64,000 nucleotides of DNA from an uncultured Chthoniobacterales bacterium (GTDB lineage Bacteria; Verrucomicrobiota; Verrucomicrobiia; Chthoniobacterales; UBA10450). The DNA is taken from NCBI GenBank assembly GCA_902805675.1, contig CADCTA010000046.1, forward strand, positions 43,719 to 107,718, written 5' to 3'. Below are positions 40,601 to 49,429 of the stretch, in pieces. A model generated the notes under the pieces. The model was not told the origin of the DNA, did no database searches, and saw nothing but the letters and a program-made list of their open reading frames with translations. Within the stretch, counting starts at the first letter, position 1; every line of letters begins with the position of its first letter. Position numbers and translations under genes: made by a program.

Positions 40601-40951
40601 GAAGGCTACGATCGCCGCACAGCGATCCTCGAAGCGAGCGTGGAGCGTTTTCGGCCGATCATCATGACCACGCTTGCCGCTCTAATGGGTGCGGTGCCGC
40701 TCGCGCTTGGCTACGGAGCCGATGGCGCATCGCGGCAGCCGCTGGGCTTGGTCATTGTAGGTGGATTGATCATCTCGCAGTTGATCACGCTCTACATAAC
40801 GCCGGTGATTTACCTCGCGCTCGAGTGGTTCCAGGAGCGCGTGCTCGATCGGGTGCCGTTCCTGCGCAGTGGCCACATGCATCACGAAGGCCCCGATTCG
40901 CCGAAGCCGCGTCACGCGGTCGAGGAGGCGGTGCCGGTTGGCGCGCACTAG
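37610..40951 (+). CDS. RND multidrug efflux permease (MdtB/AcrB-like)
   Basis: A 1113-residue inner-membrane proton/drug antiporter. A 55-residue hydrophilic N-terminal extension precedes the usual start (FSSGLSQPFIQRPVMTMLL), unusual for the family. TM4 holds the proton-relay aspartates in TLAIGFLVDDAIVFLEN; two porter domains and the large C-terminal half (LFLLMGIVKKNGIMIVDFAL, RFRPIIMTTLAALMGAVPL) are complete. It starts 15 bp after the adaptor. Motifs and length fit the hydrophobe/amphiphile family, so broad drug or bile-like substrates are likely. Confidence 0.94.
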   Translation: MATSGDRGNERDHHDGVSSNGHGNGADGELVHGPQVKDVRNTPAAKLVQFSSGLSQPFIQRPVMTMLLTASIIVFGMLAFKQLSVNDLPAVDYPVISVSVNYPGANPETMANTVATPLEKQFTQIPGITLSTSSSTQGSTNITLQFDLSKSVDAAATDVQAAIQRAMGQLPPDLPTPPRFEKSNPNDQPVFFLALTSDTLTDGDLYKYATSQVQQRINILPGVSQVQIFGVKAAIRVKADPGALASRNMTLDELSAAIRSGTSYAGAGQFDGKTKSFVLRPNAQIADAEGYRNLIIARGQDNTPIYLRDVATVEDSVQDERLSRHFYARGFNPPASTIVMAISRQAGANAVEVATSIRELLPQLRLELPGSINLIPTFDRAKTIERSVHDVQETLLIAFVLVIIVIFLFLGRAADTMIPVVALPLSLLITFLAMWALGFSINNLTLMALTLAIGFLVDDAIVFLENVVRRAETGESILKATLNSAGEISFTILSMTLSLAAVFIPLVFMPGLLGRIFREFAITIIVAIIASGIVSLTLTPLMCARMLRERGPGHPKTWMERLTEKFFDPILRSYGRTLSWFLDHGWLSIPILAACALGLWFFFTTLPFTLLPTGDSGTIRGNLLLSEGASPEEQKQIQDKLDPVLQANPAVDKYFTVAGSGRGGSAGIFTVLFLKDASERAPIEQVAMQLRQELGKIPGVFPTLNPQPVLQINIGGAGSSFGRYSYVISGINPDEVYAAAEALGNKLRGYEGFAAPPRSNLFRNTPNIDIDIDRDRASLYGVSTAKIQNLLRAAYSQNFVYLIKQPDDQYQVILEVKDAERSNPEDLRNLYVKPDGGDKLIPVRTLTKFQTKLGLQSVNHLNQFTSVTFGFDTKPDVALGDVTEFIEKAAAEVLPPTVKGELQGEGLVLQQLFQALPWLIIAAIFVMYVILGILYESYVHPITVLSTLFPAVVGGLLTLWLFNSTLSLYSVIGLFLLMGIVKKNGIMIVDFALHRIDEGYDRRTAILEASVERFRPIIMTTLAALMGAVPLALGYGADGASRQPLGLVIVGGLIISQLITLYITPVIYLALEWFQERVLDRVPFLRSGHMHHEGPDSPKPRHAVEEAVPVGAH

Positions 40952-41330
40952 CCTCATCACAGCGACGAGGTAGCGAACACCACGTAAGCGTCACTTCCAA
41001 AGTTAGATCGTCGCATCTTCGTACGCGATCCGTAAGGAATGCTTGCGCGGCGCTCCCGCCCGGCATCTCTCGCCACGACCCACACTGAACTTCCGGTGTG
41101 ATAGGTAGGTCCGGGAAACCAGCCGCTGGAGTGATCGTGAGGCCAGTTCGCAAACCGTTCGTGGGCGCCTCGGCGGCGACCACCATGGGAGCCGCGGTTT
41201 TGTCAGCGTCCACCAGCTTGCGGACGCTCGGCTGGGTGGCTGCTCGCGGTTCGCGATCGCAACACCAGCAGTAAACATTTTTCGAGTTTCGCGGAACTTC
41301 AGGCGACTGGCCGTGTTGTTGAAGTGTATG
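40952..41330. other. Intergenic region between the RND pump and the first subtilase
   Basis: About 380 bp without a convincing gene. The minus-strand ORFs here (for example 41003-41365) have poor, arginine/serine-rich composition and partly overlap the pump gene. No family A or B repeat is present. The AT-richer stretch near 41270-41300 (AGTAAACATTTTTCG) is the most likely promoter area for the protease. Confidence 0.5.
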
Positions 41331-44300
41331 ATGATTGTGCCAGGGCAACGGCGGAAGGCATCCATGGGTGGATGCCAACTGAGTGATTCAGCGATCTGCG
41401 AGTTGTTCGAAAAGCATCACGCTCGCATCAATCAACGACACTCCATCATGACTTCATCCCGCACCTTCTCTCCGCTCCGTCGCACCATGTCGTTGGCTCT
41501 CGTAGCCGTCGCCTTGTGTCTCATCGCGATCGTCTTCGCCCCGATCTCTTCATTGGAAGCGACCGCCGCAAACGCCGGCGGCGCGAGTGAAAGCACCGCG
41601 GAGAACTCCAACGTCGCTGAACCGGCGCAACTGGATGCGTTCCGCCAGGCGATCGGTGGCGCGGTCACGCCGTTGATCATCGAGCTCAAGAAAGACCCCG
41701 TCGCCTTGCGCAAGCATGCGGAGGAGCAGGCCGGCGGGCAGATGTCGTTTGAGGATGTGGTCGCTTACACGCGTGAGCTGCTGACGGAGCAGAACGAACT
41801 CGCGAATCAGCTCGCCAGCCGCGGAGTGCGCGCTCTCCTGCGTGAGACCAACGTGAAGCAGATCGATGGCGCCGCGCGCACGATCCATTATCGCTTCACC
41901 TACGTGCTCAACGGCTTTGTCGCCTATGTCGCCGACGCCGACATCGACAAGCTCAAGGCGCTGCCGGAAGTGGCGCACGTGAGCGAGCCGCTCCGCGCCG
42001 ACTTTCATCTTGATCGCGCGATCGATTACAGTCTCGGCACACAGACGAATCCGGCGGATCGCCGCACAGCGGTCTACGGCGCAAATCAGGAGTTCCAGCC
42101 CGCTGGCTCTCCGGGTCACCCCGAGACGCCTTTCAGCACGAAGATCGACGGCTTCGAAGGCCAGAACATGAACATCGCGATCATCGATTCCGGCGTCGAC
42201 TACCGCCACCCGATGTTTGGTGGGATCGGCCAGACCACACCGTTGCCGCGCGTGTCCGGTCGGCCGGAAAGCGCCGATGACAACCGGAAGGTGATCTACT
42301 TCTATGCGTTCTCGGAGCCGGTCGGTGATCCGACCGACGACTTCGGGCACGGCACGCTCGTTGCCTCCAACGCGGCCGGGTTCCTCGTGGATGGCAATAC
42401 GGCACCGCGGGCCGGCTACGGTCTCGGGTTCGATGGCAGAGGTGTGGGACCGACACCCGATGGCCGCCAGTTGTTTGGCACCGCCCCACAAGCCCGTATT
42501 CTCGCCTACAAAGTCTGCGGCCCGGCGCCGCAGTGCGCAGGCGACATCGAGCTTTCGATCGAAGACGCTGCTTCGCCGGTGACGCTCACCGGAGTCGGCG
42601 ATGGCGCATCGGTGCCGACGATGGTGCCGAAGCCGGTCGCGGACATCATCAATCTTTCATTGGGTGACACGTCCGGTAACCCGGCTGGCGCCAGCTCGCG
42701 CGCCGCCAACAACGCCGCGCTCGCCGGCACGCTCGTGGTCGCATCGGCTGGCAACTCCGGCGTCCCCGGCTCCGCCGGCGACGGCACGATCGGCGCTCCA
42801 TCGGCCGCGACACTCGCGATCTCAGTCGCCGCGAGTTTGGATCCCGGCTCGGTTGCTGGATCGGATGTGCTTGCGCCGGGTTCCGTGCCGCTCGAGACCC
42901 GCACGCCTGCAACACCGGGTCCGTCACCTGAGATGGGCGCGACGTCGAATGCGAACGCGCCCCAGCCAGGCGAGCGGCAGGGGATGAGGATATTCCCCGT
43001 CGCTGGTGGTGGAACGCTACCAACCGAACAAAACCCCGGCGAGCCGGCGCTGAACACCGGCTCCCTCTCCGCGCATTACGCGTTTGTCGATTTCGCACGG
43101 AACGCCGCTGTCACCGCCAACGTTCCGTCGACCGTGACCAACCGTATCGCCCTGGTAAAGCGCAACGAAGCAGATCCTGCGCGCCCACCTTTTGCGGCAA
43201 TCACGAATGCGATTGCTCCGCTCAGGCCGGCCGCGATTGTGATCATCACGAGCATCGAGTCCGCGACCGCAGTGGTTGTTGCTGGCGGAATTCCAGCCTT
43301 TACGATCGGGCTGGATGACGGCGAATACCTGATTGATCGGGCGCTCTCCGGCGATCCGGGTGACGGCGATCCGAACATCGATGTGCCGAATGGCACGATC
43401 TCCGAGTTGCCGCTGCGGCTCGCCGACAGCATTTCGCTTCCGGCATTCACCGGGTTCATGGCCGGCTTCAGCTCACGCGGCCCGAACGACCATCCAAACG
43501 CCAACTTCCGCACGATCAAGCCTGACGTGACCGCCCCTGGCGTCGGCATCGTCGGTGCGGCGACAGTGGAAGGCCTGCCGGATGAGACCATCGGTCTCTC
43601 CAGCACGACTGGCTACACGCAGGCAAACGGCACCAGTTTCTCCGGCCCGATCACGGCCGGCGCGGTGACCCTCGTCCGCCAGCGCGTGCGGGAAGAGCTG
43701 GGCCTCGACGCGACCGACGTGAAAGACCCGGACTTTCGAGCGAAACGCTTCAACGCACTGACGGTGGCGCGCGCGCTCCTGCAGAATTCGGCCACCAATC
43801 TGCGCAACGGTCTCGGCCAGCCGCAAGGCAACGGCGCCGCGTCGGTCGCTTCGATCAACGAGATGGGCTCCGGCCACATTAACGTCGCCGAGGCTCTCCG
43901 CGCGGAAGCGATCATGGTCTCGCCGACGGTGCTCTTCCGTAATCCGCCAGAGTTCGGCAATCCGGACCCGGTGTCGGGCGCAAACAGTGGCGACAACATC
44001 ATCGTGGAGATTCCGACGGCGAGCTTTGGCGCGGTGCCGGTCGTCGGCCTGGACGGCAGGATTGAGCGGCGCAAGGAAGTCATCATCCGTGACGTGACGA
44101 ACGGCAAGGGCGGCGGCACCTACGCGCTCACCGGGCAGAACAATCGTCTCGCGACCAGCGATGGTTTCGAGGTCAGCTTTGTGAACGCAAACGGCGTGCC
44201 GATCAACTCCGTGAACGTGCCGCAACGCGGGCAGCGGTCGTTCTTCGTCCGCGTAGTCGCTGATGGAAGGCAGATCACGGAGCCGAACACGGAATTCCAG

Positions 44301-45182
44301 TTCTATGTCACCGCGACTGACGCGACGGGCGACAGAATGCGGATGCCGTTCTACTACCGCGCCGTGGCCGCCGATCCGAACGCGATTCCGGGGACGGCTG
44401 CGCAACTGCGCAACATCTCGACGCGCGTCAGCGTCCAGACCGGCGAGAACGTCGGCATCGCCGGCATCATCATCACGGGCGACGAACCAAAGCGCGTTGC
44501 GCTGCGCGGCATCGGCCCGTCACTCCAGGCGAACGACGCTCCGCTCAACGGCCGCCTCGACGATCCAGTGCTCGAACTCTTCGACGGCAGCGGCGCGTTG
44601 ATCGTCTCGAACGACAACTGGAAAGACACGCAGCAGGATCGAATCGAGGACAGCGGCTTCGCGCCTGGTGACGAGCGTGAGTCCGTCATCCTGCGCACCC
44701 TGGCGCCCGGCAATTACACAGCCGTGCTGCGCGGCAAGGATAATGGCACCGGCATCGGCCTTGTCGAAGCGTACGATCGCGACGAAACGGGCGATGGACG
44801 CTTCGCCAACATCAGCACACGTGGCCGGGTCGAGACAGGCGACAACGTCCTGATCGGCGGCTTCATCGCCGGCCGGCAGGATGGGCCGACGAACATTGTC
44901 GTGCGCGCACTCGGGCCGTCGCTCGTCACACGCGGCGTGCCGCAAGCGCTGCAGGATCCGACCGTGCAGCTGGTAAACCAGAACGGCGACGTCATTAACG
45001 AGAACGACGACTTCGCCCTCTCGCCACAGCGCAGCGAAATCGAATCGCGTGGCCTGGCGCCGCAAGACGCGCGGGAAGCCGCGCTGTTCCAGCCGGTGCA
45101 GCCGGGCAATTACACCGCGGTCGTCCGCGGTAAGCTCGACACCACCGGGGTTGGATTAGTCGAAGTGTATAACGTGCGGTAG
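41331..45182 (+). CDS. Large secreted subtilase (S8) with PA insert and paired C-terminal domain, copy 1
   Basis: About 1283 residues. After a short leader and a signal helix (MSLALVAVALCLIAIVFAPI) comes a propeptide-like domain. The S8 catalytic set is complete: Asp in IAIIDSGVDYRHPMFGG (near 286), His in DDFGHGTLVASNAAG (near 340) and Ser in ANGTSFSGPITAG (near 768). The wide His-Ser gap contains a PA-type insert (IVIITSIESATAVVVAGGIP). A fibronectin-like domain follows. Two roughly 125-residue repeats end the protein (NISTRVSVQTGENVGIAG.. and NISTRGRVETGDNVLIGG..). The track start is 41313. I use the ATG at 41331 because residues before MTSSRT are conserved in the neighbouring copy. Expected to act outside the cell. 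Confidence 0.88.
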   Translation: MIVPGQRRKASMGGCQLSDSAICELFEKHHARINQRHSIMTSSRTFSPLRRTMSLALVAVALCLIAIVFAPISSLEATAANAGGASESTAENSNVAEPAQLDAFRQAIGGAVTPLIIELKKDPVALRKHAEEQAGGQMSFEDVVAYTRELLTEQNELANQLASRGVRALLRETNVKQIDGAARTIHYRFTYVLNGFVAYVADADIDKLKALPEVAHVSEPLRADFHLDRAIDYSLGTQTNPADRRTAVYGANQEFQPAGSPGHPETPFSTKIDGFEGQNMNIAIIDSGVDYRHPMFGGIGQTTPLPRVSGRPESADDNRKVIYFYAFSEPVGDPTDDFGHGTLVASNAAGFLVDGNTAPRAGYGLGFDGRGVGPTPDGRQLFGTAPQARILAYKVCGPAPQCAGDIELSIEDAASPVTLTGVGDGASVPTMVPKPVADIINLSLGDTSGNPAGASSRAANNAALAGTLVVASAGNSGVPGSAGDGTIGAPSAATLAISVAASLDPGSVAGSDVLAPGSVPLETRTPATPGPSPEMGATSNANAPQPGERQGMRIFPVAGGGTLPTEQNPGEPALNTGSLSAHYAFVDFARNAAVTANVPSTVTNRIALVKRNEADPARPPFAAITNAIAPLRPAAIVIITSIESATAVVVAGGIPAFTIGLDDGEYLIDRALSGDPGDGDPNIDVPNGTISELPLRLADSISLPAFTGFMAGFSSRGPNDHPNANFRTIKPDVTAPGVGIVGAATVEGLPDETIGLSSTTGYTQANGTSFSGPITAGAVTLVRQRVREELGLDATDVKDPDFRAKRFNALTVARALLQNSATNLRNGLGQPQGNGAASVASINEMGSGHINVAEALRAEAIMVSPTVLFRNPPEFGNPDPVSGANSGDNIIVEIPTASFGAVPVVGLDGRIERRKEVIIRDVTNGKGGGTYALTGQNNRLATSDGFEVSFVNANGVPINSVNVPQRGQRSFFVRVVADGRQITEPNTEFQFYVTATDATGDRMRMPFYYRAVAADPNAIPGTAAQLRNISTRVSVQTGENVGIAGIIITGDEPKRVALRGIGPSLQANDAPLNGRLDDPVLELFDGSGALIVSNDNWKDTQQDRIEDSGFAPGDERESVILRTLAPGNYTAVLRGKDNGTGIGLVEAYDRDETGDGRFANISTRGRVETGDNVLIGGFIAGRQDGPTNIVVRALGPSLVTRGVPQALQDPTVQLVNQNGDVINENDDFALSPQRSEIESRGLAPQDAREAALFQPVQPGNYTAVVRGKLDTTGVGLVEVYNVR

Positions 45183-45214
45183 CCGTCCGCCGTTTACAGT
45201 CCAGGAATGTCGGA

Positions 45215-45248
45215 GGGCCGGGCAACAATGCCCGGCCCTTTTCCTTTT
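45215..45248 (+). terminator. Strong Rho-independent terminator after subtilase copy 1
   Basis: GGGCCGGGCA-acaa-TGCCCGGCCC is a perfect 10-bp stem with a 4-nt loop followed by TTTTCCTTTT, 33 bp after the stop codon. Confidence 0.93.
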
Positions 45249-45403
45249 ACGCAAACCTGCCGTCGACCGCCCTGAGCGAAGCAAAGCGCGGCGCGAAGAT
45301 CGAAATGGTGTCGAATTCAGGAATTTTCCGCAGCTACAAACGAATTTGCTAGATTAGCGGAAGATTTGCGCAACCTTCCTGCGCTCGCGGTCGTATAGAT
45401 ACC

Positions 45404-48400
45404 GTGACCAAACGCTCCCGAGAGCTGACAGGCTTCGTCACTCAGGCGACACCTGCTCTCGTCCAAGAGCTCTTCGAAAAACACCAGCAAGTCATCCAGC
45501 GAGAATATCCACTTATGACCTCCTCACGAACTCCCATCTCACTCCGCGGCAAAGTTTCTTTGGCGCTGCTTTTCATCGCCTTTGCGCTGATCGGTATGTT
45601 GCTTATGCCTGTCCGGTCTCGCGCGACCGACTCGAGCCAGAACGGCAAAGGCGGCGCGACCTCAGTCCCTTCCGTCGCCGGTGAGGCGCCGCATGTGGCA
45701 GCATTCCGGCAGGCTCTTGGCGGCGCGATCACGCCCCTGATCATCGAGCTCAAGGCCGAGCCGAGCGTATTGCGCAAAGTGGCTGCGGACCAGCAGGGCA
45801 AGCCGCTCGCGATGGAGGAGCTTGTCTCGTATGCAACCGACTTGGTGGGCGAGCAGAAGGCGTTCTTTGCTCAACTGGGTGAGCGCGGCGTGCGCGCAGT
45901 GATGCATGAGAAAGATGTGACACAGCTCGACGGCTCGATTCGTCACATCGAATATCGATTCACATATCTGCTGAATGGCTTCATCGCTTACGTCGCGACG
46001 GAAGACATTGCGAAACTGAGAGCTCTGCCCGACGTGGCGCATGTCAGCGAGCCGGAGCAGTTCGACTATCAACTGAACCGCGCGGTCGATTACAGCCTCG
46101 GCACCCAGGAGAATCCGGAAGACCGCCGCGCCTCCGTTTATGGCCCGACGCAGGAGTTTCGGCCGATCGATACAGGGTCAAGCCCGGAAACCCCTCGGCC
46201 GAAGATCGACGGGTTCGAAGGCCAAGGCCTCAACATCGCGATCATCGACTCAGGCGTTGACTACCGGCACCCGATGTTCGGCGGGATCGGCCTGAACACG
46301 CGATTGCCGCGAGTGTCGGGTCGGCCTGAGAGCGCAGACGATAACAAGAAAGTGATCTACTTCTACGCGTTCAATGAGCCGGTCGGCGACCCGACGGACG
46401 ACTTCGGCCATGGCACACTTGTTGCCTCTAATGCGGCCGGCTACAGCGTCGACAGTAAGACACCGGCACGGACGGGCTACGGTCTTGGATTCGACGGACG
46501 CGGGGTCGGGCCGACGCCGGACAATGTGCAGCTGTTTGGCACCGCGCCACAGGCGCGGATTATGGCTTACAAAGTGTGCGGGCCGGCGCCAAACTGCGTG
46601 GGCGACATCCCGTTGTCGATCGAGGACGCCGCTTCACCGTTCACTCTCGTTTCCAGCGGCACGACTCAGCCGACGCCAGTCGCCAAGCCGGTGGCAGACG
46701 TAATTAACCTCTCGCTCGGCAGCACGAGCGGCGATGCGGCGAGCGCCACTTCACGCGCGTGCAACAACGCAGCTCTTGCTGGCGTGGTTGTCGTCGCCTC
46801 TGCGGGCAACAGCGGTGCGCCAGGAGCTGTTGGAGATGCCACGATTGGCGCTCCCGCGGCGGCCACGCTGGCGATCGCCGTTGCGGCCAGTCTAGATCCT
46901 GGCTCGGTCGCCGGCTCTGACGTCCTTGCCCCTGATCAGATTCCGCTCGAGACGCGTACGCCGGCTACTCCCGGCCCGTCTCCCGAGACTGGTGCGACCT
47001 CCAATGCGAATTCCCCGAACCCGCAAGAGCGCCAGGGTATTAGGATCTTCCCTGTCGCAGGCGGTGGACCACTTCCTACCGAGAGAACTCCCGGAGATCC
47101 CGCGCTGAACACAGGGTCGCTATCCGCCCATTACGTTTTCGTCAATCGCACCGGAGACGTGCCCGCCCCTGTGCCTGCGTCGGCCACAAACAGAATCGCC
47201 ATCGTCAAAGGTAGCGGAACGTTCGCGTCCATCGCCAACCCGGTGGCTCTGCAAAACCCATCAGCGATCTTAATTGTGACGTCTGTGGAATCGGCTACGG
47301 CTGTCGTCGTGGTGGGTGGAATTCCGACGTTTACAATCAACCCCGCCGATGCGGACTACCTGCTGGACATCCTGGCAGAAGGCGATGATGACAGCAAGGA
47401 TCCGGCGAATGGCGCTATTTCGCGTCTGCCGTTGCGCCTCGCAGAGAGCATCTCGCTGGCCGGGTTTCAGGGTTCAATGGCCGGGTTCAGCTCGCGCGGA
47501 CCGAACGATCACCCAAACGCTGGCTACCGCACGCTTAAGCCGGATGTCAGCGGACCCGGTGTCGGCATCGTAGGTGCGGCAACGGTCGAGGGCATTCCGG
47601 ACGAGACAGTTGGGCTCGCGAGCACGACTGGCTACACCATTGCCAACGGGACCAGCTTCTCGGGCCCGATTACCGCTGGTGGGATGGTTCTCGTGCGGCA
47701 ACGCGTGCGCGAAGAGCTAAACCTCGATACCACGGACTTGAAAGACCCGGACTACCGGACCAAACGATTCGATACGGTGACGGTGGCTCGTGCTCTCATG
47801 CAGAACAATGCTACCAATCTCCGCAATGGACTTGGCGTCCCGCAAGGCGATGGCGCGGCCTCGGTCGCGTCGGTCAATCAGATGGGATCCGGATACATCA
47901 ACGTCGCGGGCGCGCTACAGGCGAAGGCGATCATGGTTTCACCAACGTTGCTGCTCCCGGATGCCAATCCAAATAGCGCCGGCAACCAGGCGGAATTCTC
48001 GCAGCGAGCAGGCAGTCCTTCGCCGACGCCGTTCCCGGTCCTAATTCCGACCGGGAGCTTTGCCCAGGTGCCTGTCATCGGGCTACAAGGCTCGCTTGAG
48101 CGGCGGAAAGAAGTGATCATGCGCGACGTCACAAACGGACAGGGCGCGGGCACCTACAACCTGACCGTTCAGGATAGCCGCCGGGCTAATACGCCAGGGT
48201 TCCAGATCGGATTTGTGGACGTAAACGGCACACCCATCACATCGGTGTCTGTGCCTGCCGGTGGCCAGACCTCGTTCTTCGTTCGCACGGTCGCGGATGG
48301 GACCCAGATAGCAGCAGATCCAGGCTGCGGGTTGCCGCCTCCGCCTGCCACCCCTGTGACGCCGCCGGACCCTCAAATCCCTTGTAGCGAGTTCCAATGG

Positions 48401-49282
48401 TACGTCACGGCAACAGATGCCGCCGGGAAGTCATTGCGGATGCCGTTCTTTTATCGGGCGGTGCAGGCCGATCCGAAGGAGATCCCGCCGCTCGCCGCGC
48501 AGCTGCAAAACATCTCCACGCGCTTAAACGTGCAGACTGGGGACAATGTCGGAATCGGTGGATTCATCATCACCGGGAACGATCCGAAGCGCGTGATCAT
48601 TCGCGGTATCGGTCCATCGCTCAGTGCTGATGGCCAGCCGTTGAATGGCAGGCTCGAAGATCCCGTCGTCGAGTTGTTTGACCAGAACGGCGTGTTGATC
48701 ACTACCAACGACAACTGGAAAGACTCGCCGCAGCGGGCTGACATCGAGGGCAGCGGGCTTGCGCCTCAGGACGATCGCGAATCGGCGATCGCTGCCACTC
48801 TGACGCCAGGGCTGTACACAGCCGTCATGAGCGGCAAAGACAACACCACCGGCGTTGGGCTGGTGGAGGCGTATGACCGCGATCAGACCGGTGCCGGCAA
48901 ACTCGCGAACATCAGTACGCGTGGGTTTGTCCAGACTGGCGATAACGTGCTCATTGGCGGCTTCATCGCCGGGCGGCAGACCGGGCCGACGAACGTGGTG
49001 GTGCGTGCGATCGGGCCGTCCCTCACGAGCAGAGGGGTCCCGCAGGCGATGCAGGATCCGACCATCGAGTTGTTCAATCAAAACGGCGACGCGATTAACC
49101 AGAACGATGACTTCGCGACCTCGCCGCAAAGAAGCGAGATCCAATCGCGGGGTCTCGCTCCTGAGGACGAACGTGAGTCTGCCTTGCTGCAGAACGTAAC
49201 GCCGGGCAACTACACCGCGATCGTGCGTGGCAAAGCCGACACGACAGGTGTCGGATTGGTCGAGGTCTACAACGTCCAGTAA
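45404..49282 (+). CDS. Large secreted subtilase (S8) with PA insert and paired C-terminal domain, copy 2
   Basis: A 1292-residue tandem paralog of the preceding protease with the same domain order: cytoplasmic leader, signal helix (KVSLALLFIAFALIGMLLM), propeptide-like region, S8 domain with Asp in IAIIDSGVDYRHPMFGG, His in DDFGHGTLVASNAAGYS and Ser in NGTSFSGPITAG, PA insert, fibronectin-like domain and two NISTR..TGDNV repeats. Differences from copy 1 include an inserted proline-rich cysteine pair (DPGCGLPPPP..IPCSEF) in the fibronectin-like domain. The start is a GTG at 45404. The terminator between the copies means that each has its own promoter and could be regulated separately. Confidence 0.9.
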   Translation: MTKRSRELTGFVTQATPALVQELFEKHQQVIQREYPLMTSSRTPISLRGKVSLALLFIAFALIGMLLMPVRSRATDSSQNGKGGATSVPSVAGEAPHVAAFRQALGGAITPLIIELKAEPSVLRKVAADQQGKPLAMEELVSYATDLVGEQKAFFAQLGERGVRAVMHEKDVTQLDGSIRHIEYRFTYLLNGFIAYVATEDIAKLRALPDVAHVSEPEQFDYQLNRAVDYSLGTQENPEDRRASVYGPTQEFRPIDTGSSPETPRPKIDGFEGQGLNIAIIDSGVDYRHPMFGGIGLNTRLPRVSGRPESADDNKKVIYFYAFNEPVGDPTDDFGHGTLVASNAAGYSVDSKTPARTGYGLGFDGRGVGPTPDNVQLFGTAPQARIMAYKVCGPAPNCVGDIPLSIEDAASPFTLVSSGTTQPTPVAKPVADVINLSLGSTSGDAASATSRACNNAALAGVVVVASAGNSGAPGAVGDATIGAPAAATLAIAVAASLDPGSVAGSDVLAPDQIPLETRTPATPGPSPETGATSNANSPNPQERQGIRIFPVAGGGPLPTERTPGDPALNTGSLSAHYVFVNRTGDVPAPVPASATNRIAIVKGSGTFASIANPVALQNPSAILIVTSVESATAVVVVGGIPTFTINPADADYLLDILAEGDDDSKDPANGAISRLPLRLAESISLAGFQGSMAGFSSRGPNDHPNAGYRTLKPDVSGPGVGIVGAATVEGIPDETVGLASTTGYTIANGTSFSGPITAGGMVLVRQRVREELNLDTTDLKDPDYRTKRFDTVTVARALMQNNATNLRNGLGVPQGDGAASVASVNQMGSGYINVAGALQAKAIMVSPTLLLPDANPNSAGNQAEFSQRAGSPSPTPFPVLIPTGSFAQVPVIGLQGSLERRKEVIMRDVTNGQGAGTYNLTVQDSRRANTPGFQIGFVDVNGTPITSVSVPAGGQTSFFVRTVADGTQIAADPGCGLPPPPATPVTPPDPQIPCSEFQWYVTATDAAGKSLRMPFFYRAVQADPKEIPPLAAQLQNISTRLNVQTGDNVGIGGFIITGNDPKRVIIRGIGPSLSADGQPLNGRLEDPVVELFDQNGVLITTNDNWKDSPQRADIEGSGLAPQDDRESAIAATLTPGLYTAVMSGKDNTTGVGLVEAYDRDQTGAGKLANISTRGFVQTGDNVLIGGFIAGRQTGPTNVVVRAIGPSLTSRGVPQAMQDPTIELFNQNGDAINQNDDFATSPQRSEIQSRGLAPEDERESALLQNVTPGNYTAIVRGKADTTGVGLVEVYNVQ

Positions 49283-49303
49283 AAGATAACGAAGCAATCA
49301 ACG

Positions 49304-49338
49304 TGGGCAGGCATCGCAAGGTGCCTGCCCATTTTTTT
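49304..49338 (+). terminator. Strong Rho-independent terminator after subtilase copy 2
   Basis: TGGGCAGGCA-tcgcaagg-TGCCTGCCCA is a perfect 10-bp stem followed by seven T residues, 21 bp after the stop codon. Confidence 0.93.
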
Positions 49339-49429
49339 GCCCACGAAGCACTGCAGGCCGGCGCCCGGACCAGCAAACGAGAGCTCGAACAATTCGCTTC
49401 GGCTCGCCAGGGCTCCCAGCGGGGCGCCG

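Noticed and set aside
40785-41378. Minus-strand ORF between the RND pump and the subtilase
   Set aside because: It overlaps the end of the pump gene, has odd composition (many Pro, Arg, Cys) and shows no motif.
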